DNA of 64,000 nt from Paramecium tetraurelia. Lineage: Eukaryota > Ciliophora > Oligohymenophorea > Peniculida > Parameciidae. Positions 38,147-49,480 of this stretch are shown here, one piece after another. The DNA lies in contig NW_001799643.1 of NCBI RefSeq assembly GCF_000165425.1, positions 90,120 through 154,119 of the forward strand, in the 5' to 3' direction. The position numbers and the translations under genes were made by a program. A model generated the notes under the pieces. It searched no databases and was not told where the DNA came from. It saw only the letters and a program-made list of their open reading frames with translations. Numbering within the stretch: the stretch's first letter is position 1; every line of letters begins with the position of its first letter.

Positions 38147-39091
38147 TCAAGATATATTTGAATTAGCTAATGTTTTGATAACAATTGGACCTTAGGAAGT
38201 TACTAAAAGATAACCTAATTGATTTATGACTTAAATACCAACAAAAACTGCTTAAAGAATTTCATTTGTCATTAAATAAGGAGCAACTTTATCCCATTAG
38301 CGGATTTAGTTCTTCTTCCATTCCATCTTTGAAAATAGATGGATGTTCTTGAATTTTGACTCTCTCTCCAACTTTGCTTCCTGGAGCTGGCCTCATCAAT
38401 TCTACTTATGTTTGAGAAGCATCGGATGCACATAAAACCATACCATTAGACATAAATCCTATTCAATATTAAAATGTATACTAAAATTAAATAAAAAATT
38501 ATAAAATTTGCTGTAAAATACCTGCCAATTTTCTTGGTTTAAGATTCACTATTACTATAACTTATCCAGTCATTTCTTCAATAGGTACAAATTATTATAA
38601 TCCTGAAGCAATTTATCTGACTTCTCCTCCAATATCAATCTCTTCACAATATCATTTATCTGATTCTTCATGCTAAAATTAATTGATGAAGATACCTTCC
38701 AAACTCTCTTTAATTCACCAACTCTCATATCTATACATAAAAAATCTACAAGTGTTGGAGCAACTGCCATTTTGTCCTACTACGGTTAAATTTTATTGTT
38801 GTTTTTTCTCTTATTATGGTTACTTTTCTTTTTTTTAAGGTTGTTCCTTTTTTGAAGTTATTCCGGCTATTTCTAATGATCTTTTGACTATTTCTAAGGT
38901 TCTTATTATTTCTGTTGAGGTTCTACCTATTATTCTACCTTTTGGTTTGATTAATTTTCTTATTTAGTATTAAGTTAAATAAATTCTGCAAATGGGGAAG
39001 GCTTATGCTCAACTCCTAGGCTTTCTTCTAACTAATAAATTATCGTTTCGAGTTTGGTTAAGGTCGATTTGAATTAGGATATTCTGCTCAT
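38147..39091 (-). pseudogene. EMAPII/AIMP1/Arc1-type tRNA-binding protein, apparently disrupted
   Basis: An N-terminal helical segment (MSRISQFKSTLTKLETII) and a Gln/Lys/Asn-rich linker lead into an EMAPII-type tRNA-binding domain. This has FLCIDMRVGELKRVWK, then HEESDK-stop-YCEEIDIGGEVRQIASGL, then VPIEEMTGQ, VNLKPRKLAG, GMVLCASD and RPAPGSKVGERV. The family position between SDK and Y is normally Leu; here the codon is TGA (38656-38658), the only stop codon in this organism. Downstream, after EEELNP, the frame must change by one base to continue as QWDKVAPYLMTN to the TGA at 38147. The intron between LAG and FMSNG is 63 nt (38459-38521), much longer than its neighbours. Relatives bind tRNA and help assemble aminoacyl-tRNA synthetase complexes. 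Either a decayed duplicate or a sequence-error case; the protein family itself is clear. Confidence 0.7.
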
Positions 39092-39196
39092 TTTAATATG
39101 TGTGGAATATTCAATAATCATTATTTAGGTATACTAAATTGAAGAAATTAAAATCATTAAATAGTATAAATAATAGTGAAAGAATTATAAATGGTA

Positions 39197-40645
39197 TCAT
39201 TTTGTTTTTAATGGAGGTAGTACTCTTTTATGCTATTTAAGTTTCATTTTATTAGGAACTCCAAAAGACTCTTAAAACGAAGTAGGTATAAAATATTTGT
39301 TAACCATTTGAGTTGATCTCTGCTTCAAAGATCTTGCTGAAAAATTCTAACTTTTTTCGCATTTATCCTTTTCAAATACCAATATATTCTCCATTGATTT
39401 TTTAAAATTAGTCTTCTATGTTAATGAAAAATCTAGAAACTTTCCTTAACAATCTGTCCTAGGAGTTGTGTGGCATTAATTTTTATGTTTGTTATTTATC
39501 TACAAGATCTTAAACTTATTTTGAGTTGGACTTGCACTTGTTTGATTTTACTAAAGAATTGAATTCTCTTGTCCTCCCTCTTTCACACTATCTTAAAAGG
39601 TTTAGGCTCTTGGTGAATTATGATAGATATATTGCAAGAAGAATAATAACTTAAATTACTATCATATTAAATTGTACATGCATACCTATCGAATTTGTTA
39701 TTCTTTTAAGAACTAGTCCAATTACTATTAATAGGTGAGTGGAATCTTTTCATGAAACTTCCTTGTAATCCATGGGTGCATCAAGGCTTGACTTACATTG
39801 TATCTATCTATTGGGTTGACATTGATCAATTTAAAGAATAGATCTTTAGCCAAAGGAGATATATTTAATGGGATATCAATTGAAGGATTGAGGATCTTCT
39901 TAATGAATTCATATTTGGTGTCATCCTTATTATAGAAGGGATGCATTCCTCCATTTAAAAGCATATAGAGTATAATTCCACAACTCCAGGCATCGACTTA
40001 TTTGCTGTACTAAATAAATGTTAGAATAAGTAATCTACATATTTTTCAGTAAATTGTTCTGGTGCCATATAAATAATAGTTCCGCATTTTTTATTTAATA
40101 ATTTATGAAAATTGCCTTCGCTGGATGAGAATCGAAAACTCAATCCAAAATCAGCAATTTTAACATTTGTTCCTGTCAACATGATGTTTTCTGGTTTAAT
40201 GTCTCTATGGATAATTGATCTATCATGCAGGTAATTCACTCCTTCCAAAATTGATTTCATGATAACTGCTGCTTCCTGATCATTCAATTGTTTCTCTTTC
40301 ATTTTCTAGGCTAAAGTGCCACCTTCCATGTATTCCATAATTATATAATAGTATTTTTTGTTTTCTGAAGTCTTAATAGATATTTTTTTACTCATACTCT
40401 TTTGCATCTCACAATATTGGGATGATTCAATTATAAATAGATATCCTATTCAGGAGTAGTACTATTGTAAACGATTTTCGAAATAACCTCTTAATTTATG
40501 TTGAATTTACCTTGACTGCACAAATGGATTTGTCTGTTAAATCAATTGCTTTATAGACTTTACCAAAACTACCCTCTCCTATCTTGCATATTTCCTTCAA
40601 CTAATGTAATTACTAAAGAAATTGAATGTTTTCACCTGTAAACAT
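39197..40645 (-). CDS. Ser/Thr protein kinase, CAMK/ULK-like
   Basis: About 445-455 residues with four introns (23, 26, 29 and 27 or 36 nt). Kinase domain from the N terminus: glycine loop IGEGSFGKVYKA, Lys in CAVKVI, catalytic loop HRDIKPENIM, DFGLSF, activation segment end CGTIIYMAPEQF (Gln after APE) and WSCGIILYMLLNGGMHPF. The Asp-x-Trp motif is DAW. The domain ends with MHPWITRKF around residue 270. The C-terminal ~170 residues are Ser/Gln/Asn/Lys-rich and disordered, without EF hands, so it is not a calcium-dependent kinase of the CDPK type. All catalytic residues are present, so it should be active. The gene lies 28 bp downstream of the stop of the next gene on the same strand. Ciliate genomes hold thousands of such kinases; the pathway is unknown. 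Confidence 0.88.
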
Positions 40646-40673
40646 CTTTAATTAGGTAGTTAAAATAAAATTA

Positions 40674-41944
40674 TCATTTATATTATAAAATAACTTATAC
40701 ATCTTATCTCTGTATCAATGTCTATAATTTATTCAGGTAGATCTCATACAAGTAATCACTGGCAGATGAATAAAATTCAATTGCCTAGTTTCATATCAAC
40801 TGCAATATATTACTTATTGATATAAGTCCATCAGTTTATTAATTGTCTATTGATTAAATTTCTTATCAATTTCATTCTCCAATTAATTTAGATTCTTCAT
40901 AATTGAGTTGATCTTCTATCTCTCAGCCAATTGCTAATCCCCAAATGCCATATAAGAATTTGATGTCATGCGCACATGCTGATATTGATTCAATCTCCTT
41001 AAAAACAATCTGATGAACTTGTCATATTCATTTAGAGTAAATATCTATTGTTCTTCTTGTTTGTTTTTATAATTCTTCCATGTGATTGATAATTATGTGC
41101 TATTATCTTTCTTTCTTTTTAGTTAGATACAACTCTACAGTGGAGCCCTGAATATCAGTCTAACATAATCATCCTTCCCTTCTATCATCTCAAATAAATA
41201 AAAATGAGCATCACTCAATCCAATCAACCTTATTATTTATATATATATTCTAACCTCACTTAAATATTTTAGAAAAAGGCATTCTATTATTTTAAATCGT
41301 TGGAAATCTGGCTAAATCTGGAAAATCCTTCAATTCATCTATTGAATATGAACTACCTAAATAATATTGACCTATGTTTTAAAGATAGATCTTATCAAAT
41401 CTATTCAATAATACACGATCCTATGATCATAACATTAAGTGGAATACTAAAAATGATGGGATCTATTTAATTATGGAAACTAAAGATAATTTGTAATTCC
41501 AAGGCTGCAACAATACATCAGCTATCAGGTTTCTGCCATCTGCCAAAGTAGGCCTAACGAACTTAACTAAATAACTAGAATTACAGTGGTTTTGGCAACT
41601 ATTCTCACATCCTTCACTGGATATTGAGTACCAATTTATATTGTAAAGACAATCAAATCTATATTTTATAATTCATTATTTGCATAGACTTCTACTTTTT
41701 ATTTGATCCCAAACTTATTATTGATAACCATTATTACATCTAATTCTATCCATCTTTTTGATTTTGTATTTTGAACAAAATTTAATTCATATTTCTCTTT
41801 GGTGCATAATGATACGACTTCATTCATTTCTAATTTATTATTGCTCTCAACCTGCCGTGAATCGTTTAACTTGCCCTTCCATGCTAAACAACTCTTTTGA
41901 CCATTAAATAATAGCTTCAATCTTTGAATTTTCAACTTGAACAT
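40674..41944 (-). CDS. protein of unknown function with beta-rich N terminus and helical C terminus
   Basis: Roughly 390 residues; at least two introns (a 23-nt one near 41570, GTAATTCTAG...TTAAG, and a 29-nt one near 40770-40800), with others in the middle not fully resolved. The N-terminal half looks beta-rich (KRWIELDVIMVINNKFGIK, LIVFTIQIGTQYPVKDVRIV). The middle has IGQYYLGSSYSIDELKDFPD. The C-terminal half is alpha-helical with LNEYDKFIRLFLRRLNQY and QKINSIMKNLNQLENEID. The tail AIEFYSSASDYLYEIY appears only after the last intron is removed, which supports that splice and the stop at 40674. I do not recognise the family. The gene is transcribed toward the kinase and separated from it by 28 bp. 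Confidence 0.6.
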
Positions 41945-42710
41945 CCATTTTTATATAATATAATTATATTAATTAATTATAGTATGAAAAATTAATTAGA
42001 AAAAAAGAGATTTAAAAAGATTAGTCATTTAAGTCAGAAAAGAATAACCAAAATCTTACTACCACATAACATGGATACTAAAAAAATATAATATTTTATC
42101 ATTAAATCTGCTTTGATGTTTTATAAACTTGATTTAAATAATTTATACTTATTTTACATTAAATATCAAATTCTGATATAGAGTATAAAAATAATTTATT
42201 TTTATTATTTTTTCATAATTTAAATTATAGATGATGTATTCAAATCTTAACAATGACAAACTTATACCTTATAAATTATCTTTGGTTTTTCATGATATGA
42301 TGAATGTGTGCAAGGTTATTATAGAGAGATAGAGAATAAACTAAAAAATAATTAATTTGTCACAATCATTTTATTAAAATTCCCAGATATTTATACGAAA
42401 AACATAAAGATTTATTGGCTATTATAAAAATTCTATATAAACTATATTAAAGTTCTATAAAATAAATCATTCTACAATTATGTTAAATTAAATTAATGAA
42501 AATAGTTTAATAATAAATTATCTTCTTTTTAAGATGCTAATTTTAAGTTTTTCTTTACTTAACTGTTATAAATATATTGAAATTATATAAGCTAATAACA
42601 TATGAGATTACATATCTAATACTTTACTCTCAAAACTAAATAATTATTAATTTAAGACAAAGTAAAATTTTGTTATAAAATGAAATTAATTAACATATAT
42701 TCATTTGAAT
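41945..42710. other. 766-bp AT-rich intergenic region
   Basis: It lies between the 3' end of VAC14 and the start of the next gene on the same strand. It is very AT-rich with poly-A/T tracts. No supported gene, RNA or repeat is seen. Confidence 0.4.
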
Positions 42711-45012
42711 TGAGATTTGGTATAGTTGTCTTTCAAGTCCTGTTATTCTTGTTTGCTATTTTTAAATAGTTATAGTAATAATTAAGTATCCAATTTATTT
42801 TGGATTCTATTATATGATATAAGTATACTCTCTACACTATGATAAATCCGAATGGGGCTTAACAAATAATTCGACGTTTTTTAGCCTCGATTTCAGATAT
42901 TTTTATATCGGAGATTAAGGCAATAACATCATCAATCCTTACAAAGATTGAATAAGAAAGGGATGATTAGCTGACTCTAATAATTGCAATCTTAAATATG
43001 CAAAAACAGGTGATTCCAATAATAGGGTTAATCTGGCTATTTATACTAAGATTTCTAAATTAGTTTCTTATTCTGCAATTGTTAGGATGATATTATAAGT
43101 GAGTTCATACTCTTCAATTAAGAGAGATAACGATAATGCACTTACTTCATTATAACAAAAAGTTTTATAGATACTGATGAAGAATTCATAGGTTGATTTA
43201 GCTGTCTTTTGATTCTTCTCGTATTTATAATTTTTAAGCTTCATTCTAATGTTTTGTAAGCGAGGCTCTGTAATCAGTAGTTGTTCTAATGATTAAACCA
43301 ATTATTATGTAAATGCTAAATCTAGATTATCATCTCCAACATAGACATAGTTTACTAAAAGTTTATTGCAAATTTGTGTATAAACAACTTCAGCATTCCA
43401 AAATTCACATAGTTTCTTAATAATTATCTAACTCATTCTATTCAATAAGTTGACATTCTTGTGGAATATGTCCAGTATCTTCTCTATAACCATATCAAAA
43501 TACTATTCATGAGATATACGAGCCAAAACATCCATAACATTCTCTACAACTTGAGCTTCAGCATCTTTTAATCTTTCAATTAACTAATTTAATTAATGGT
43601 TCTTTTACATTTTCTAATATATTTTCAATCATGGGTTTCAACTTCTCAGTTTGTGTGTTCAATAGATGTCTCATCCACATTAAAGCCTTTTCAGCAGTGT
43701 GATTGTTTTTTTCTTTAAGCATATCTTAGATGGTTGGCATGATGTCCACGAATTCTTTGCCTGAAGCCTTCATTTTGTCCATTATTTACAATAATAAGTC
43801 ATTAATTTGTTATGCTTAATTCACAATCTGAGGGGAATCAAGCGATAATAAGGAGAGTATTATTTTCAAAATATTATTGAGTTTTTCCATAATAACTGAT
43901 TAAAGAACTGAATCTCTTCTCTATTCAAAGACATTAGACATTAAGTCAATTCCTTTGATAATTTATCCTCCACTTAATTCTAATTGATTAAACTAAACTT
44001 AAGGCTGATCTAATTCATTGCTCACTATTTTCAAGTATTCCATAATCCAATTCAAAACCTAAGACAACACATGAGCATCACTCTACTTATTCTAGCATAA
44101 ATCTAATAAGATTTCAATGATTTGTCTATGAGTTTTCAATTCTTATTGTTGACTGAAGGATGATCTTTTAGAATACCTCTCCAAATCCCTTTGAAATTCT
44201 TCTAATTATTTTCTAGCAGCAATTTTAGCTTCATTCGTAAACGGATCCTTGTTACTTGTATCTGCTAACATAAGAAAGAGTTCAGCCAAAAAGCCTTCAA
44301 TGTAATCAAATAATTCTATATGAGGAATGGAATTCAAAGTGTTGATCCATGAAATCAGATTTAATTTCACTTGTTGATTTTTGAAAACTATCTAAGTGCT
44401 AATTGTTTTAACAAATGATTGGATTTTAAAATTTTATTTCTCAGGTGCAGTACTCATTACCAAACTCTTCAAACAATTGTCTAATTAGGATGCCGCTTTT
44501 CTTACGGATTCATCAGGATCTAAGAAACTTTGAACTAAGTTTTTATAAGTATCTTCCAACTTATTTAAGACCACATCACCTAGTAATTTGGAAGTCAAAA
44601 ACAAATATTCAATAGCTGTGTATCTGACTCTTTCTTCCTTGTCTCTCATGCATTCAATCATAGGATCAATAATGTAATTCAAGCAGTTCTTGATGATAGT
44701 GTCCGAATTCTTGGTAATGATAAATGTAATACTTTTTTGGTCACCATATCTATAGCAATTGAATATAATCCATGCAATCCTCCTTTTTTATATTGAAATT
44801 ATTGTTGCGTAATGTATCTCTCCTTTAAATGCTTTGCTATCTCAATGACTATTTTATCCGATGTTGCATTCTATATTACTTTTATCAATTCTTATCCTCC
44901 TATTTCTCTTTTCTCTTGCGATCTATTATGTTGTTTTAATTGTAGAGTACTTATCAAACAAATTTTTAGTTACAGGCTCAGGTAAATTGATATTGGTATT
45001 CTTTTCGTCCAT
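42711..45012 (-). CDS. VAC14: VAC14, scaffold of the PIKfyve/Fab1 lipid kinase complex
   Basis: About 730 residues; identified introns include 28, 23, 25 and 22 nt. VAC14 is a HEAT-repeat scaffold that holds PIKfyve/Fab1 and Fig4 on endolysosomal membranes and so controls PI(3,5)P2. Early HEAT repeats read GGLHGLYSIAIDMV, then MIECMRDKEERVRYTAIEYL and YKNLVQSFLDPDESVRKAA. The C-terminal VAC14 domain is diagnostic: LTLLLESPVFAYLRLQLLQ and LIQSLQGLMMLLPQS. The start MDEKNTNINLPEPV precedes a 28-nt intron. The last exon is joined by a 22-nt intron (GTATACTTATATC...AATAG) and ends at TGA 42711. Human VAC14 is 782 residues, so the protein is nearly full length. Confidence 0.9.
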
Positions 45013-45040
45013 TTTAATTTAAAATAAATTAAAAATATAT

Positions 45041-45340
45041 ATGGGTTAGGAGAAATTAGCAGCATTGTTGTTGTATAGACAATTGTTCAAGTCCTTAGGA
45101 AATCAGCTTTCAAGAGATTAATTGAGGAAATATTACTAATTCACAGTGTAAGCACGAGTGCATGGGGAAAATCAACAAATTTTGCAGAATTTAGAAATTT
45201 ATTTGAAGGCTATCAAAACTCAAAATTAAATAATGGATGCTGAAAACATTGGCAAACCTAAAGATTATAAAGCAGATATATAGAAGGTGGCTAATTATGT
45301 GGGATTAAGAATGCCTGCAACCCATTAAAAACAAGAGTGA
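45041..45340 (+). CDS. LYR-motif protein (Complex1_LYR family)
   Basis: 99 residues, intronless. It begins MGQEKLAALLLYRQLFKSL, containing the L-Y-R tripeptide followed by a distal Phe (YR-x2-F), the hallmark of the LYRM family. The rest is helical, with KYYQFTVQARVHGENQQILQ. LYR proteins work in mitochondria as accessory or assembly factors for respiratory complexes and Fe-S cluster delivery, docking the acyl carrier protein in the helix bundle. Which LYRM is represented cannot be told. It starts 28 bp from the divergent VAC14 start, so the two genes share a very small promoter, and converges on the LRR-ankyrin gene with 34 bp between stops. Confidence 0.75.
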
Positions 45341-45374
45341 TTTATATAAGATCTATATAATTTTAATTCCATTT

Positions 45375-47231
45375 TCATTTTTAAGGTGGTTGACTAGAGA
45401 ATCTGAATTTGCACCCAGTTGCTCTTTCTCGACAACCCAGCACTGATCTATTAATCTTAATTTATTTTAGTTGTAATCCATCAAACAGTTGAATACTCTC
45501 ATCCAAATCCGTATAGGAATCATTGTCTTTTACTGAATATTCGTCCTGATCCTGAAATTACCAGTTTTTTTACAATCGGTACAATTGCTCATACTCGTAC
45601 CTCTTGATTAACTTATAGATCCTATAATTGTGCAAACAACATTAGGATGCAATTTGATTAAGTTTGTTTCTACTGAACAATTTGACTTCAGACTGTTGTA
45701 AAAGTGAAGCAACTATTTCGAAATGACAATTAGAACAAGCAAGATGCAAAGGAGTTTGACGTTTCTTTCCACCTTTAAGATTTAAATCAAACCTTGATTA
45801 TTTCTTATTGTTGTGTTGGATGACTGCTGAAATAGCATCTGTGTTACCCCTTTTAACAGCTATATGCAATGGACTCCACCCATCATTATTAAGAGCATTT
45901 GGATTGATGTTCTTTTTCAGTAAAGCCACAAAAGCCTACATGTAAATTGAAGCATCTTTATCAAAACATGCCATGCAATAATGTAAGGCTGTATTCCCTT
46001 TTTCATCAATTTGATTTGGATCTGCACCCTAAGTGAGAATATCAAGAATCAAGTGAATTTGACCTTTCACAATTGCCAGATTCAAAATTGACCCATATTT
46101 TGCTGCATTGGTGTTTACAGATGCCCCATTGAATATCAATGCTTTAGCACTAAAATACTTTTCTTCTTAGATTGCCAATCCTAATGCTGTGTTCTGTCTT
46201 TAATCTTAGCAATCTACAATTTCAGGATAATAAGATATCAGAGATATCAAAGCTCCTATATCTTACTCAACTGCTGCCTTATGTAAGATTGTAGTTGAAT
46301 ACTCTTTGTCTCCTCCTTAAGGGTTCGGGAGGATGTTTAACTAAAGATTTGAAAATTAAACTAGAAAGTCTTGAAAATTCATTCCAATAGAGGAGCTATA
46401 CTCTTCATCACTAAACTTGATATCAAGAATACTGATACATTAATTTAAGAGGGATCCTCGACGTCTTTGAGTTGCTTTTCCTCAAGTGACAAAAATAGTT
46501 TTTCTATGTATGGTCTATTCACAATGGGGTCTATCGGAGGATTTAGGTATTTGAACCAATCCAAACCTAATTCATTTAATTTCTTCAAATTTTTGAATTC
46601 GATTGGAATGTATTAGAACTCATTTGATTGAATAAAGAGAGATCTTAAATTTATTAGGGATATTAATGGGTAAAGTTTTTAAAGTCTGTTTTTACTCAAT
46701 TCTAATATCTCTAGATGTGATTACCAACGAGAGATCTTTCTTGGAAGCATCACTACTAAATTATTGCTAATTGAGAAATTGAGGATAGAGGGGAAGTTGT
46801 CGAACAATTCCTCAGGAAGTACCTTAATGAAATTTGAATTTAGATTGATGATTTAGACTTTTTTCATTTGATATAATTCTTTTGGAAACAACCTGAACCT
46901 ATTATCCTATATAGTATTCGATTAATACTTGAAGATCGACCATTTAAATATTTGCAAAATCACATTTTATTTTTGGAAACGCATCGATATTTTACTTCGC
47001 TAGGTTCAACAAGTAAGTGTTGAAGGATATCTTTTTTGAATTTCTTCCAGAATGAACTTCCTTTGATAAATATCTATTGTATTAAACAGTTTCTGTTTAT
47101 GCCACATGTTTTGAATATTCCCTATTTGGAGAGTGATTGTTGCTCACAAACAACTTGGTTTTGAAGAAATTCGTTTTAGAGCTATTGTATTTATTGGATT
47201 GCTCAATAAGAGTGACAATGTTTGAATCCAT
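45375..47231 (-). CDS. leucine-rich repeat plus ankyrin-repeat protein
   Basis: About 600 residues with at least one 22-nt intron (GTATTAATCG...TATAG near 46910). After a ~60-residue Asn/Ser/Lys-rich start come leucine-rich repeats of the typical type: IINLNSNFIKVLPEELF, ILNFSISNNLVVMLP, LEILELSKNRLQKL and LRSLFIQSNEFQYIPIEF. An acidic spacer follows. Then a run of ankyrin repeats: TILHKAAVEQDIGALISLI, GSILNLAIVKGQIHLILDIL, GNTALHYCMACF, GWSPLHIAVKRGNTDAISAV and QTPLHLACSNCHFEIVASLL. The C-terminal 60 residues are acidic and then basic. No kinase or catalytic domain. Both repeat types are protein-binding scaffolds; the combination on one chain is uncommon. Function unknown. Stop at 45375. Confidence 0.8.
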
Positions 47232-47317
47232 TTTAGTTAATATATATATAATATAAAATTATATCATTCATAGTTCAACCTTGTATTTCAGTTAATTCTC
47301 CCATTAATTACCTATCA

Positions 47318-49401
47318 TCATAACACAATCAATTACCACATATTCTCAGTATCACTGTAGTTACTAACAGGGAATTTCGACACAACATCTCTTTAAATAG
47401 GAAATATCTAATCCACTGTTAAAGCAAAAGCATCATCAATCATTCTTGGAATCAGCATTTGCAACAAAGGACTAGATTCTTCAAGACAAGGATTAGTGTT
47501 CACTTCTATTAAATAAATATTGAAAAGTTCATCCAAAAAGAAATCAAAACCAAAAATCTCCATACAAAATTTCCGATTTAACTTATTGATTTTTGAAGCC
47601 ACAGTTCTCATTGCAAAATATGACATTTCTTTCATTTTCTCTACCAGCTATCCTCTAAAATCTATTTTTGATTTGAAATAATCAGAAACTGAATCAAATG
47701 ATAATTGATTTCCTAATTCTTACTATCCATATTTGTCACTATGTTATTAAATAGCATTATTTGTTAGATGAATGTAAATGTTATCCACATCATTCGTTCT
47801 ATATTCTTCAGATGCCATTCTTATATAGCCTTCTCTAATAAATATGTATAAAACATTCTTACTTAAAAAAATAACAACTCAGATCAATATTTAGAAAGAC
47901 CCACACTCTTATGTCAAATTTCCTATTTTTTATTAATAAAGGCTTCTCAATATATTTCTGGACAACGAATGATGAAGTTTTCAATAAATATTAAACTACC
48001 TTCTATTGAGTTTGGCCATTCTCATCTTTATATGTTTCCATTTATTTTTCATGGTAACCATATTAATAATCAATCAGCAATTCTACTAGATTGTCAATAT
48101 CTTGAAACACATGAATTCCTCTTCCTCTATTTAACCCTGTGGGTTTCAATAGCCACAAGTAATCAGGACCTGTAAATGTATCTCTCATTTGAAATTCCAA
48201 CTATTTTTTCTCTCTACTAGGAGCTATTCTCAGTTTCTTTTTTATTTCGTTGAGTTTGTTTTAAGCATCCTATTTATTTAACTATTTAGATTCTGGTGCA
48301 TTTCTATTATAGAAATTATAGAAGGCAGATATATTGGATTCCACTGATGCATCTGTAAAATCTATAGCAAAAGTGACTGGCATAATATCAAAAGGATTCA
48401 TTTTAAGAGTCTAATTAAAAATTCATTTTACTTCGCAGGCAGCTGAAATATTCACTAATAAATTCTTTTTGTTACTAATTTCTGGATGAAATTCAAAATG
48501 ATTGAGTAATTCTTTATGAGATTTATGCCAGTTCAATTTAAAATACTTGTATCCATTATTAGATTATTACCATCTAAAATTGGCTCTTGCTGTATTAGCA
48601 GTTTGATGCCAATCTGGTCTATTGTCAAAAACTCGTTTTATTAATTCACAATTATTGCCTCCACCTAAAAAGTAGGAATACATTGTTGGTTATTATTAAG
48701 GATTGGTTTCAATGGGAGTTGGAAGTTAGAGTTTCATAATTGATATAGTTTGTCTAATATTTTTGGAAACTTTAACTGGAGGAGAGGGTTGCTCAACAAA
48801 TGATTTATCTTATTCTTTTTACCTCTAAGTATCTTTGGAGTATAATTTATTTTTTTATTTTAAAATCTTTTCATTCAATTTATTATTCTCTTTATTTAAT
48901 TACTCTTTTTCTCTCTCTTTTTCCTTAATAATTTCTAATTCTCTAAGTTTATCTCTACTCTTTGATCGTATTTGATTAAATTTATTCTTTTCTAACTTAA
49001 CTTAAGGAGTTTTCAAAGCTGGTAAACTATCTGATGTTTGTGGCTGAGATACTTAAATTTTGATTGCAGATTTAGCCTCTCTCTTCTTACCCTTTTTGAT
49101 TTCATTTTATATAAATTAATCAGCTAAAACCTTGGCCAATTCCTAAGGACTCTTAAAATTGGGTAATTTAGCTAAAGAACTTGTGAAAAAGTTAGTAAAG
49201 GCCTTGCTCTCTAGACTTTCCTTAACTCTTTGCAGCATTTCCCAATTTTCAGATTGTATTGTTTTACTTTCTAAATAATATATTCATATAGGTTATACTC
49301 TAAATAAAGTTTAAATCCATCTAGGAGGTATTTCTATTTGATCTCAAATTAACCAAAGTTGGCAATTAATTTGCATAGTTGTTTTACTGTTCTTCACTCA
49401 T
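47318..49401 (-). CDS. tubulin-tyrosine-ligase-like enzyme (TTLL), copy 1
   Basis: About 660 residues with several short introns (28 nt near the start). A 230-residue Lys/Glu/Gln-rich, partly coiled-coil N terminus leads into the TTL domain: YSYFLGGGNNCELIKRVF, ARANFRWQ, LVNISAACE. Then come ATP-grasp marks: [46 protein letters not shown] and [18 protein letters not shown] (E-x-N-x-NP metal/ATP site), ending PRMIDDAFALTVD. TTLL enzymes ligate Tyr, Glu or Gly to tubulin tails. The E-V-N-T-N-P motif and complete ATP site suggest an active glutamylase or glycylase acting on ciliary microtubules. It lies 80 bp downstream of a related gene on the same strand, so the two probably arose by tandem duplication. 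Confidence 0.88.
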
Positions 49402-49480
49402 GTATATTATTAATAAATAAATAGTTTAATAGTTTGGATAAAATAAACACGAATCATCGTTACAATAAATAATAAATAAT

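Noticed and set aside
38656-38658. In-frame TGA as selenocysteine or reassigned sense codon
   Set aside because: The family residue is Leu, no Cys homologues are known at this site, and every other gene here uses TGA as stop.
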